Shown here: positions 9,933-17,859 of the stretch, in pieces | Layout: every line of letters begins with the position of its first letter | Numbering within the stretch: position 1 is the stretch's first letter | Position numbers and translations under genes: made by a program | Notes under the pieces: model-generated | What the model saw: the letters and a program-made list of their open reading frames with translations, nothing else | Databases searched by the model: none | What the model was told of the DNA's origin: nothing | NCBI RefSeq assembly: GCF_014212495.1 | Contig: NZ_JACKZC010000004.1 | Span: 248,001-312,000 of the forward strand | Reading direction: 5' to 3' | Length of the DNA stretch: 64,000 bases | From: Pontibacter sp. Tf4 | GTDB lineage: Bacteria; Bacteroidota; Bacteroidia; Cytophagales; Hymenobacteraceae

Positions 9933-11008
9933 TAGCGCGGAATATAACGATAAAGTAAAAAGCCGATACCGCTGAAAACTATAGTTGGTATCCAGGCGGC
10001 AATTTGTGGCGGAATATCACCTACCTGTGCCAGGCTTCGGCTGGTGATCACGAAAATAATAAACACGAAGGCCAGGAAGAACCCCAGCGCGATCTGTACA
10101 CCCACACCGCCACGGGCTTTGCGGGCACTCACAATTACCCCGATCACAGTAAGGATGATAATGGCAAACGGGTAACTGAAGCGCTCGTACTTCTCTACCA
10201 GGTAAAGCTCAATATCATCGGCACCGCGCTGTCTTTTTTCATCGATCAGGCTGTTGAGTTCGGGCAAGGTTAGTGTCTGCTCCAGTTTGTAGGTGCTTTC
10301 AAAATCCTTGGGCAACATGTTCAGGGTTGTGTCCAGGTCCTGGCCTTTTAGGATGGTCTCTTTCTCGCCGTCAAAAGTGCGCAGGGTATAAAAGTCCATA
10401 TGCCATTTGCCGGCGCTTTCGTCCCAGGTTACGCTGTTCGAGGTGATCTTGCTTTTAAGGGTAGTACCTTCTATTTCTTCCAGGGCAAAGTTGTAGCCGA
10501 TGTGGGCGTTGTTGTTATAGCTCTCCATAAACACATAAGCGTTGGGGGCTATTTTGATATGGATATTGCGGCTGTCGTAGGTATAAGGGCTTTTTACATA
10601 CTTTACCTGGAAGGCCACACTCTTTTTGTTTGCATTCGGGATAACCCAGCCGATCAGGCCGAAGATTACAGCACCGATAAGTGTAGCGCCAACAACATAA
10701 GGCACCAACAGCCTTCTGAAGCTGATACCACTGCTCAGCATAGCCACAATTTCGGTGTGTGACGCCAGTTTTGCTGTAACAAAAACGGTGGCAATGAACA
10801 CCGTAATCGGGCTGAGCATGTTGGCATAGAACGGGATCAGGTTGATGTAGTAATCAAAAATGATCTCCGACACGGCCACATTGTTCTGGATGAAGTCATC
10901 GTTCTTTTCGGTAAAGTCGATCACCAGGATAATGGCCACCAGGATCAGCACCGCAAACACAAATGTGCTCAGGAACTTCTTCAGTATATACCAGTCGAGT
11001 ATTTTCAC
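9932..11008 (-). CDS. lptG: LptF/LptG-type permease of the LPS transport complex
   Basis: A YjgP/YjgQ-family protein of 358 residues. It begins MKILDWYILKKFLSTFVFAVLI, has three N-terminal membrane helices, a large periplasmic beta-jellyroll domain (about 130-260) and three C-terminal helices. LptF and LptG form the membrane part of the LptB2FG ABC extractor that moves LPS out of the inner membrane. The sequence does not firmly separate F from G, so the symbol is provisional. It follows tgt on the same strand. Confidence 0.88.
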   Translation of the reverse strand: MKILDWYILKKFLSTFVFAVLILVAIILVIDFTEKNDDFIQNNVAVSEIIFDYYINLIPFYANMLSPITVFIATVFVTAKLASHTEIVAMLSSGISFRRLLVPYVVGATLIGAVIFGLIGWVIPNANKKSVAFQVKYVKSPYTYDSRNIHIKIAPNAYVFMESYNNNAHIGYNFALEEIEGTTLKSKITSNSVTWDESAGKWHMDFYTLRTFDGEKETILKGQDLDTTLNMLPKDFESTYKLEQTLTLPELNSLIDEKRQRGADDIELYLVEKYERFSYPFAIIILTVIGVIVSARKARGGVGVQIALGFFLAFVFIIFVITSRSLAQVGDIPPQIAAWIPTIVFSGIGFLLYRYIPR

Positions 11009-11019
11009 GCTTCGCTTAA

Positions 11020-11110
11020 TTATGAATTAAAAATTAGAAATTAAAAATGGCAAAGTGCTCAGAGTACAATCCAAAAAATAATTTCTAATTCATAATTTCT
11101 AATTTCTAAT
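11020..11110. repeat. AT-rich inverted repeat between lptG and tgt
   Basis: AATTATGAATTAAAAATTAGAAATT on one arm is mirrored by AATTTCTAATTCATAATT-like words on the other, giving an AT-rich palindrome. A half copy occurs at about 37185-37215 beside the trmN6 gene. It is an intergenic word family rather than a clear terminator. Confidence 0.6.
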
Positions 11111-12240
11111 TATAATCTGGTCATTAATTTTTTCACCATCACGTCTTTCCAGTCGCGGAAGGTGCCGTTTAGTATTTGCTGGCGTGCCTGTTTTACTAAC
11201 CACAAATAGAAAGTAAGGTTATGCACGCTGGCAATCTGGCCGGCCAGGTATTCGGTGCTGTGGATCAGGTGGCGCAGATAAGCCTTGGTGTAAAACGTAC
11301 TTACATAGCCACCCAGTTCCGCATCAATCGGGCTGAAGTCATCGGCCCATTTCTTATTCCGGATGTTGATGACTCCTTGTGTCGTAAAAAGCATGCCATT
11401 ACGGGCATTACGGGTTGGCAGTACGCAGTCAAACATATCTACGCCCAGCGCAATGTTCTCTAAAATATTGGCCGGCGTACCCACGCCCATCAGGTAACGT
11501 GGCTTGTCCTTTGGCAGTATGTCGCACACTACTTCGGTCATTTCGTACATCATCTCGGCCGGCTCACCCACCGATAAACCGCCTATGGCATTTCCTTCGC
11601 GTCCAAAGCTGGCTATAGTCTCCGCAGACTTTATGCGCAGGTCTTTATAAGTACTGCCCTGAACTATAGGGAACAGCGTTTGCGAGTAGCCATACTTTGG
11701 TTCGGTGCTGTCAAACCTGTCCACGCAGCGTTGCAGCCAGCGGTGCGTGCGCTCCATCGAGTTTTTGGCATAACTATAGTCGCAAGGGTAGGGGGTGCAT
11801 TCATCAAAGGCCATAATAATGTCGGCGCCAATGGTGCGCTGCGTATCCATTACGTTCTCCGGTGTAAAATCAAGCGACGAGCCATCGATGTGCGATTTAA
11901 ACTTTACGCCTTCTTCTTTTATCTTGCGCGTACCGGCCAGCGAGAAAACCTGGTAACCGCCACTGTCAGTAAGTATAGGTCTGTCCCAGCCATTGAATTT
12001 ATGCAGGCCGCCTGCTTTTTCCAGTACATCCAGGCCGGGGCGCAGGTACAGGTGGTAGGTGTTCCCCAGTATGATCTCCGCCTTAATATCTTCTTTCAGC
12101 TCGCGCTGGTGCACGGCTTTTACGCTGCCAGCAGTGCCCACCGGCATAAAAATAGGCGTTTCGATGGCGCCATGGTCGGTTTGCACCACGCCGGCGCGTG
12201 CTTTGGATTGGGTATCGGTAGCGAGTAAGGTAAACTGCAT
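11110..12240 (-). CDS. tgt: Queuine/preQ1 tRNA-ribosyltransferase
   Basis: tRNA-guanine transglycosylase, exchanging G34 of GUN-anticodon tRNAs for preQ1 in queuosine synthesis. The 376 residues include TDSGGYQVFS (Asp92, substrate binding), GGLSVGEP, and GVDMFDCVLPTRNARNG with the nucleophilic aspartate. Most bacterial members bind zinc near the C-terminus through C-x-C-x2-C and a later histidine; here the aligned stretch reads GGYVSTFYTKAYLRHL, so the three cysteines are missing while the histidine in SVHNL remains. It heads the tgt-lptG-EamA unit. Confidence 0.95.
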   Translation of the reverse strand: MQFTLLATDTQSKARAGVVQTDHGAIETPIFMPVGTAGSVKAVHQRELKEDIKAEIILGNTYHLYLRPGLDVLEKAGGLHKFNGWDRPILTDSGGYQVFSLAGTRKIKEEGVKFKSHIDGSSLDFTPENVMDTQRTIGADIIMAFDECTPYPCDYSYAKNSMERTHRWLQRCVDRFDSTEPKYGYSQTLFPIVQGSTYKDLRIKSAETIASFGREGNAIGGLSVGEPAEMMYEMTEVVCDILPKDKPRYLMGVGTPANILENIALGVDMFDCVLPTRNARNGMLFTTQGVINIRNKKWADDFSPIDAELGGYVSTFYTKAYLRHLIHSTEYLAGQIASVHNLTFYLWLVKQARQQILNGTFRDWKDVMVKKLMTRL

Positions 12241-12329
12241 ATAGTAGTTAAAAGCCCGTTTTAAGCGGACAACTGCCGGAGGTTTCAGCTCCTCATCAGC
12301 AGTTATTTATAGTTTATAGAAATAAGCGG

Positions 12330-12337
12330 CAAAGATA
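12330..12337 (-). promoter_or_regulatory. Candidate -7 element of the tgt operon
   Basis: CAAAGATA on the plus strand reads TATCTTTG on the minus strand, matching TAnnTTTG, about 90 bases ahead of tgt. A TTTG-like word lies 15 bases upstream, shorter than the usual spacing. Confidence 0.4.
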
Positions 12338-12423
12338 CGAACAAGTGCAGTACAAACCTTAAACATTTTTAATTAGCCACAGCATTCGGAAATGCCCGTA
12401 GAATAGCTATTTTTGAGAGTAAA

Positions 12424-12510
12424 TTGTTGAATTGCTATATGGTTAAATTGTTGAAACCTTTGTAATACTTTTGCCAGATAACAATTCAACAATCCAACAA
12501 TTTAACAATC
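12424..12510. repeat. Inverted TTGTTGAATTG / TTAAATTGTTG repeats around a candidate promoter
   Basis: TTGTTGAATTG (about 12424) and TTAAATTGTTG (about 12443) are mirrored by CAATTCAACAA (12482-12492) and CAACAATTTAA (about 12496). Between them lies TACTTTTG at 12466-12473, a TAnnTTTG match that could drive the glycosyltransferase gene. Similar words recur at about 30918, 38440, 40205 and 58668. Confidence 0.6.
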
Positions 12511-12517
12511 AGAGATA

Positions 12518-13621
12518 TTGGTTCCACTTATACTTTTAGGGCTGCTCGGTGTTTGTGTGCTGGTGCAGTTGTTTTTTGCTCTAGTTTACTTCTTTCCGCT
12601 TAGCCGCCACAAAGACCCCGAAGTAACAAAACAGGTGCCGGTATCGGTAATTGTGGCTGCCCACAACGAGCAGGACAACCTGTTTGAGCTGCTGCCCATG
12701 CTGCTGGACCAGGAGTACCCGGAGTTTGAAGTGCTGGTGGTAAACGACCGCTCTGACGACGACACGGAGTTTTACCTCTACGAGCTCGAAAAGCAGTTCC
12801 CGAATTTTAAGGTGGTAACGGTTAAAAAGACCCCGGAGTACCTTAACTCAAAAAAATATGCCCTGGCCCTGGGTATACGCGCGGCAAAATACGAGCACAT
12901 GCTTTTTACCGATGCCGACTGCCGGCCGTTTAGTACTAAATGGATAGAAAAGATGCAGAGCGGCTATGTAACAGGGGCTGATATGGTACTTGGCTACTCT
13001 CCGTATGCACAATTAAAAGGATTTTTGAATCATCTTATCCGATATGAAACATTACTGACCGCAATCCAGTATTTGTCTCAGGCAAACAAAGGGCGGGCTT
13101 ACATGGGTGTAGGCCGAAACTTATCTTATACTAAAGCATGTTTCTTTAGGAACAAAGGGTTTGCCTCCCATATCAAAACAACTGGCGGCGACGACGACCT
13201 ATTTGTAAGAGATGCCGTCAACAATAGCAACGTAAATATTGTTATAGACAAAGAGGCACAGACCTGGAGTATTCCCAAAAAGACGTTTCGGGAATGGATC
13301 ACGCAGAAAAGAAGGCATCTTTCAGTCGGGAAGCAGTACAAGGCAAATGATAAAAGAAAAATTGGCGCATTCGTAATCTCAAACATACTTTTTTACGTAT
13401 TAGCCATCATTCTACTTGTCGTTAATAGTCATTTAGCTATATTAGCCGCTATAGTCGGTTTGCGGTACATAGTTATGTTCTCCGCGTATGCATCAGTAGC
13501 TCGCAGACTAAACGACAAGCTCTCCTTAGTTCTATTGCCATTACTTGACCTGGTGTACTTTTTTAATTACCTGTTCCTTGGTATATCTGTACTACTGTTT
13601 AAAAGAATCAGATGGAAGTAA
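12518..13621 (+). CDS. Family 2 glycosyltransferase, membrane-anchored
   Basis: A 367-residue GT-A glycosyltransferase with an N-terminal membrane helix, VSVIVAAHNEQDNL, VVNDRSDDDTE, the metal-binding TDADC (DxD), GGDDD (acceptor-base region) and QKRRH in place of QxxRW. Two or three C-terminal helices follow. It likely transfers a sugar to lipid or surface glycan at the cytoplasmic face; sugar and acceptor are unknown. The start is TTG at 12518, giving MVPLILLGLLG; no ATG is better placed. The second half (about 13010-13610) is visibly more AT-rich than the first. It overlaps the sigma-factor gene by 10 bases. Confidence 0.88.
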   Translation: MVPLILLGLLGVCVLVQLFFALVYFFPLSRHKDPEVTKQVPVSVIVAAHNEQDNLFELLPMLLDQEYPEFEVLVVNDRSDDDTEFYLYELEKQFPNFKVVTVKKTPEYLNSKKYALALGIRAAKYEHMLFTDADCRPFSTKWIEKMQSGYVTGADMVLGYSPYAQLKGFLNHLIRYETLLTAIQYLSQANKGRAYMGVGRNLSYTKACFFRNKGFASHIKTTGGDDDLFVRDAVNNSNVNIVIDKEAQTWSIPKKTFREWITQKRRHLSVGKQYKANDKRKIGAFVISNILFYVLAIILLVVNSHLAILAAIVGLRYIVMFSAYASVARRLNDKLSLVLLPLLDLVYFFNYLFLGISVLLFKRIRWK

Positions 13622-14220
13622 ATAAACAATTCTCAGCGAAAGCGAAACACGACTTTAAGCTTATACAAGCCGCCGTTGAAGATAATGACGAAAAAGCGTA
13701 CGCCGAGCTGATGAGTATCTATAAAAAGCCGGTGTACCACGTGGTACTGAAAATGGTGCGCAACCCCGACGATGCAGAAGACCTGACGATAGAAGCTTTT
13801 GCCAAAGCCTTCCGGAACCTGCACAAGTTTAACCCCGAATATGCCTTCAGTACCTGGCTGTTCCGTATCGCTACCAACAACTGTATCGACTTTATCCGCA
13901 AGAACCGCATCAAGACCATGAGCATCGACTCGGCCATTAAAATTGATAATGGCGACGAGATAACCATCGACTTTAAGGATAAGAACCTGAATCCGCAGGA
14001 AGAAGCAATCAAGAACCAGAAGATCGAGATCATGCAGTATGTGGTGGCCAAGCTGCCCGAAAAATATCAGCGCCTGGTTACGCTGCGCTACTTTAACGAG
14101 CTGAGCTACGAAGAAATAGCCACCGAACTGAACGCACCGCTTGGCACGGTAAAAGCCCAGCTGCACCGCGCCCGCGAATTGCTATATGACATGGTGAAGA
14201 ACAAGAAGCACCTGATTTAA
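13612..14220 (+). CDS. ECF-type RNA polymerase sigma-70 factor
   Basis: A 202-residue sigma factor with region 2 (DAEDLTIEAFAKAFRNLHKF, then FSTWLFRIATNNCIDFIRK, 56-100) and region 4 (LPEKYQRLVTLRYF then LSYEEIATELNAPLGTVKAQLHRAR, 150-190). Regions 1 and 3 are absent, as in ECF factors. No anti-sigma gene is adjacent, unusual for the group, so control may be transcriptional. The linker between regions (about 100-145) is longer than in minimal ECFs. The gene starts within the end of the glycosyltransferase gene, implying coupled translation, and is followed by a terminator. Confidence 0.93.
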   Translation: MEVNKQFSAKAKHDFKLIQAAVEDNDEKAYAELMSIYKKPVYHVVLKMVRNPDDAEDLTIEAFAKAFRNLHKFNPEYAFSTWLFRIATNNCIDFIRKNRIKTMSIDSAIKIDNGDEITIDFKDKNLNPQEEAIKNQKIEIMQYVVAKLPEKYQRLVTLRYFNELSYEEIATELNAPLGTVKAQLHRARELLYDMVKNKKHLI

Positions 14221-14280
14221 TTGTTGAATCAGCAAGCGTGCTTTAAAAGATAAAAATTAAGGTTACTATTGATTATTGTT

Positions 14281-14316
14281 AAAGCCCCTGTTGCCCGTAA
14301 GCAGCAGGGGCTTTAT
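14281..14316 (+). terminator. Terminator after the sigma-factor gene
   Basis: AAAGCCCCTG (14281-14290) pairs with CAGGGGCTTT (14305-14314), extended inward by CTGTTGC/GCAGCAG with a wobble. The following bases are only moderately T-rich. Confidence 0.75.
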
Positions 14317-14416
14317 AGTTTTAGTGCTGATGCCGTTGTTATTTTATACTTTTGCAGCTGTTTTGTGCAGTAAGCGAGAAATGCCGGACGCAGAACACTG
14401 GCATTAAACTATAGCA

Positions 14417-14638
14417 ATGCGCCGATCTTTAACAGATACTATCTTAGCACGTTCGGGTAAACTATACCTGCAGTTACGCCTGCGTGATAAACGTAAAATT
14501 GAAAAGGAACTGGCCGTAAAGTACGAAGGCCATTACCGCAACGCCGGGCTTATGCTGCTGTTCGATGTTTTTATGGCCTTAGCCGTAGTAGCTATAGTTG
14601 GGTTGGTAGCATTAGCTTTGTATTTTGTTGCTACATAG
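14417..14638 (+). CDS. Small single-helix membrane protein of unknown function
   Basis: 73 residues: a basic N-terminal half (MRRSLTDTILARSGKLYLQL, then RLRDKRKIEKE) and one hydrophobic helix near the C-terminus (about 45-70). The positive-inside rule places the N-terminus in the cytoplasm. No family was recognised. A CTATAG lies just before the ATG and another inside the helix, read Ala-Ile-Val. The rsmG gene follows 35 bases downstream on the same strand. Confidence 0.6.
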   Translation: MRRSLTDTILARSGKLYLQLRLRDKRKIEKELAVKYEGHYRNAGLMLLFDVFMALAVVAIVGLVALALYFVAT

Positions 14639-14673
14639 CTCCATTCATCATTCATAATTCGTAATTCAAAAAT

Positions 14674-15306
14674 ATGACCGCCATCCGTACCCTGCTTTCA
14701 GGTTATTTTCCGGAACTCACCGAAGACCAGCTTCAGAAATATGAGCACATGGGTGAACTATACCAGGAGTGGAACCAGAAGATAAACGTGATCTCGCGCA
14801 AGGACATGGACCAGTTGGGCGTGCACCATATTCTACACTCGCTGGGCATTGCCAAAGTGGTACAGTTTCCGGAGCATACAGCCGTGATGGATGTGGGCAC
14901 AGGCGGTGGTTTGCCGGGCCTGCCGCTGGCAGTGATGTTTCCGGATGTGAAATTCCATTTGGTAGACAGCATTGGCAAAAAGATACACGTGGTGCAGGAG
15001 ATTGCCCGCGAGCTGCATTTGCATAACGTGACGGCCAGCCACACCCGTGCCGAGCAGGTGCGTGATAAATACGATTTTATTGTGAGCCGTGCCGTAACGC
15101 GTTTAGCCAACTTCTGGCCCTGGATCATGAACAGCTTCAAGAAAACCGGCTCCCCGATAGAAGGCCTGTATTATTTAAAAGGCGGCGACCTGGATGAAGA
15201 AATTGCCGAATCAGGGTTGATTACAAAGCAGTTTAACCTGAGCGACTATTTTACGGAAGAGTTCTTCGATACCAAAAAAGTAGTGTATGTCCCGCTGAAG
15301 AAGTAG
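14674..15306 (+). CDS. rsmG: 16S rRNA (guanine-527-N7) methyltransferase
   Basis: GidB/RsmG, a SAM-dependent enzyme methylating N7 of G527 in 16S rRNA. The 210 residues start with the helical YQEWNQKINVISRKD region and carry the SAM-binding DVGTGGGLPGLPLAV (73-87), HLVDSIGKK and VSRAVTRL, all typical. Full length. It ends a plus-strand run (glycosyltransferase, sigma factor, small membrane protein, rsmG) and is followed by an 800-base repeat island. Confidence 0.95.
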   Translation: MTAIRTLLSGYFPELTEDQLQKYEHMGELYQEWNQKINVISRKDMDQLGVHHILHSLGIAKVVQFPEHTAVMDVGTGGGLPGLPLAVMFPDVKFHLVDSIGKKIHVVQEIARELHLHNVTASHTRAEQVRDKYDFIVSRAVTRLANFWPWIMNSFKKTGSPIEGLYYLKGGDLDEEIAESGLITKQFNLSDYFTEEFFDTKKVVYVPLKK

Positions 15307-16103
15307 ACTGTCTGAACCGCATAATAACGGAGATTTGATGGGTTTACAGGATTTGGGCTTTTTGCTATAGTTGGAGCAGCTATAGTTTCATAGTTACGTT
15401 TTGTCATCCCCCAGCCCCCTTCAAAGGGGGACTTTTTGATCTTGCTATAGTTGACGCTGCTATAGTTTTATGGTTGCTGCTTGTCCAACCACCCCTGCCC
15501 CTCCTTATCTAAGGAGGGGAACTCTGACTTTGTGATAGTTCAAACTATAGTTTCATAATTACAAACCAAGAGCGGACAGGTCGCGACCTGTCCCTTTGGA
15601 TCTACAACCACGAGAAAAGATGATCTGCTTTAACCAAGAGACAGTAAGTAAACTATAGCCAAAGAATAAGCTATCGAGTTTGATCTCAGTCTTTGGGTTG
15701 AGCGCCTTGTAGATTTGCGGTGCCGCAAGGCATTGCGACGGTAGGAGCAAAGGAAATGTACACCGCGCGATGCCTGAAGACGGGGCCTCCCGGCCTGGGA
15801 GGGAGCCAAACAAACTATAAAACTATAGGCTTTTAGAGCTCCCAGGATGAATAGTAGCTATGAAATAAAAGGCTTGTATCCAGCAGCAAGCAGAGTCAAC
15901 TATAAAACTATAACTTGTGAGCATCAACTATAGGCTGAAATAGATTTCTCACTCTGTTCGAAATGACAGGAGGGTTGAAATGAACTAAAGGACGCACAAG
16001 ATGTCTCGGCTGCGTTCGACATGACAAATTAAAGCTAAACTATAGTTCAGAAATATGCCTTAGTTCAAATCAGATGAGGAAAAAACACACTCCTTTTAAT
16101 TAA
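15307..16103. repeat. Repeat island A (about 800 bp, no gene)
   Basis: A mosaic of repeat words without a convincing gene. In order: GATTTACAGGATT-type words and CTATAGTTG; a CCCCCTTCAAAGGGGG palindrome near 15413-15430; a CCCCTCCTTATCTAAGGAGGGG palindrome near 15498-15520; a GACAGGTCGCGACCTGTC palindrome near 15576-15593; the structured block at 15608-15853; and CTCACTCTGTTCGAAATGACA and CTCGGCTGCGTTCGACATGACA at the right end. Many CTATAG motifs are interspersed. Island B shares the same order of parts, so the whole island appears to be a recurring unit. Confidence 0.85.
15608..15853 (+). ncRNA. Structured repeat block, copy A (candidate RNA element)
   Basis: About 245 bases aligning over their full length with 28110-28355. 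Possible pairings: GTCTTTGGG (15689-15697) with CCTGAAGAC (15773-15781, two G-U pairs); GGCATTGCG (15729-15737) with CGCGATGCC (15766-15774); hairpin CCTCCC/GGGAGG (15786-15802); and a competing pair GGGAGC (15801-15806) with GCTCCC (15838-15843). The outer stem also pairs in copy B, where the partner reads CCCAAAGAC. An 84-codon frame on the other strand is not preserved in copy B, arguing against coding. Transcription is not shown; it may instead be a DNA repeat. Confidence 0.5.
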
Positions 16104-17069
16104 CTACAAACAACACCTCACATCATCTAATAAAAACTTCACGGCCCGGGCTTCAGAATAGTAAACATCTTTCCGGAAATCTTCGGTAAAGCCTACGTGG
16201 CCGCCGGTTTCAGGCATCTCCAGGTAAAAATACGGGTTAGTGCGTGCTTCCTCTACGGGGTAACATTCTTCGGCCAGGAACGGGTCGTTTTTGGCATTTA
16301 CGAGCAGTGTAGGTTGCTGTATGTTTGTGAGAAACTGCCGCGAACTGACTTTGGTATAATAATCATCTGCATCTTTAAAACCATGGATCGGGGCGGTGTA
16401 GCGGTTGTCGAACTCCGGGAAAGACCAGAAAACGCTGTAGTCGGTCAGGTCTACCTCGTTGGGATATAGCTGCCGTTTTTGCTCCAGTTTTTCGCCCAGG
16501 GTCTTCAGGAAACGTTGGGTGTAGATGCGTGAAATTTTCTGGGCCGAAGCTTTCAGGTCTACCGGAACAGAGAACACACAGGCACGCTTCACTTCAGCAG
16601 GAACCTGTGCCGGGTTCTCGCCCAGGTACTTAAGTGTAATGTTGCCCCCCGCACTAAAACCTATCAGGTGTACGGTGTTATAGTTGCCTGTATGCAGGGC
16701 ATGTTCCACTACAAACTGCAGGTCATCGGAAGCGCCCAGGTGGTAGGAGCGTAGCAATTTGTTTGGTTCGCCACTGCAACTACGGTAGTTCCAGGCCAGG
16801 GCATCCAGGCCACGCTCGTTAAAAGCACGCACCATTCCTAAAATGTAAGGCCGGCTGCTATCGCCTTCCAGCCCATGCGACAACACCACCAGGCTATCGC
16901 CACCCACCTGCGACCAGTCCACATCTATAAAATCCTGATCGGGGGTGGTAAGCCGCTCGCGACTGTACGTTATGCCGCCCACCTGCCTGAACAAGCTTGG
17001 GATAATGGTTTGGAGGTGCCCGTTAAAAAGGTAAAAGGGTGCCTTGTAGGATGATGATAAGATAGGCAT
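16104..17069 (-). CDS. YheT-type alpha/beta hydrolase
   Basis: A 321-residue member of the YheT/EMB8 (AB hydrolase 4) family. It has the N-terminal FYLFNGHLQTI motif, LSHGLEGDSSRPY oxyanion region, nucleophile elbow GFSAGG (Ser139), the acid in NAKNDPFL, and the histidine in ETGGHVGF. The family acts on small esters or lipids; the physiological substrate is unknown. The gene is alone, with repeat island A beyond its 3' end. Confidence 0.9.
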   Translation of the reverse strand: MPILSSSYKAPFYLFNGHLQTIIPSLFRQVGGITYSRERLTTPDQDFIDVDWSQVGGDSLVVLSHGLEGDSSRPYILGMVRAFNERGLDALAWNYRSCSGEPNKLLRSYHLGASDDLQFVVEHALHTGNYNTVHLIGFSAGGNITLKYLGENPAQVPAEVKRACVFSVPVDLKASAQKISRIYTQRFLKTLGEKLEQKRQLYPNEVDLTDYSVFWSFPEFDNRYTAPIHGFKDADDYYTKVSSRQFLTNIQQPTLLVNAKNDPFLAEECYPVEEARTNPYFYLEMPETGGHVGFTEDFRKDVYYSEARAVKFLLDDVRCCL

Positions 17070-17236
17070 GGCTAAAAAACTGTGGTATTATAGTTAATTA
17101 TACGAGGGTAATCAGATTATTATGCTTGCAGCACAAAATTAACTTTTAAACCCAGGAGTTGTTTAATTGGCGCTCTTTCTATAGTGCTATGTGCTTAACA
17201 AACTATAGTTAAAAATGTTGACCAGAAATTGTATTT

Positions 17237-17244
17237 TATTTTTG
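17237..17244 (+). promoter_or_regulatory. -7 element for the small lipoprotein gene
   Basis: TATTTTTG matches TAnnTTTG and is preceded 16 bases upstream by a TTG. A transcript from here would have a leader of about 85 bases before the ATG at 17335. Confidence 0.5.
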
Positions 17245-17334
17245 CATTATTGCTTTTGTAGAGGAATTTTATAGTTGGGTATATCAATATTTTGTTTGAT
17301 GCGTAAAACAGGCAGTAACAAAAATTACAAAACT

Positions 17335-17787
17335 ATGAAAATCGTATCGAATATTAAATCAATAGGAATGGCGCTGGCACTTGGCTTTTTTATGTTTGCC
17401 TGTGGCCAGGAAACACAGAATGAGACAAATTCAGCTGTAGACGAAACACAGGCTGAAGTATCAGAAGCAAACACTGAAGCAAATGCTGAACTGAACGAAG
17501 CTGGCGCTGAAGCCAACCAGGAATATGATGAATTTACTGGCTGGGTTAGAACTAACACTGCTAAAGCTGAAACAGTAACAGCTGACGAGTACCGCGAAAT
17601 GCGTGCAGAATATAACCGTAAAGAGGCTGAGTTTGAAGCTGAATCTTCTACCTGGGATGAAGAAACCCGTCGTGAGTGGGAAGAAGTTAAAGCCGACTGG
17701 AACGAGTTCGAGAACAGTGTTCAGAAACGTTTAGGCAAGATCGACGATATTGACGTAGATGTGGACGTGAAACGCGATAACAACTAA
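17335..17787 (+). CDS. Small acidic lipoprotein of unknown function
   Basis: 150 residues with a lipoprotein signal (MKIVSNIKSIGMALALGFFM then FAC), a spacer of Glu/Ala/Asn-rich heptads (SEANTEANAELNEAGAEANQ) that may form a coiled coil, and a charged C-terminal helix. The ATG at 17335 is chosen because it starts the signal peptide directly; an upstream start would precede it with 20 non-signal residues. No family is named with confidence; the pattern recalls small Bacteroidota stress lipoproteins. It is monocistronic and ends at a terminator shared with the convergent MauG gene. Confidence 0.75.
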   Translation: MKIVSNIKSIGMALALGFFMFACGQETQNETNSAVDETQAEVSEANTEANAELNEAGAEANQEYDEFTGWVRTNTAKAETVTADEYREMRAEYNRKEAEFEAESSTWDEETRREWEEVKADWNEFENSVQKRLGKIDDIDVDVDVKRDNN

Positions 17788-17809
17788 TCCTGTTTCATAA
17801 AAAATGCTG

Positions 17810-17848
17810 AAAAAGCCGCTGTAACTATAGTTGCAGCGGCTTTTTTTT
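17810..17848. terminator. Bidirectional terminator with AACTATAGTT in its loop
   Basis: AAAAAGCCGCTG (17810-17821) pairs with CAGCGGCTTTTT (17834-17845), with T/A runs on both sides. The 12-base loop TAACTATAGTTG contains the full decamer palindrome, so the structure can extend into the loop. It serves both the lipoprotein gene and the convergent peroxidase gene. Confidence 0.9.
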
Positions 17849-17859
17849 ATAACTATAGT

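Noticed and set aside
15559..15813. 84-codon minus-strand frame in repeat island A
   Set aside because: It overlaps the structured block, is not kept in island B, and has no family match or start signal.
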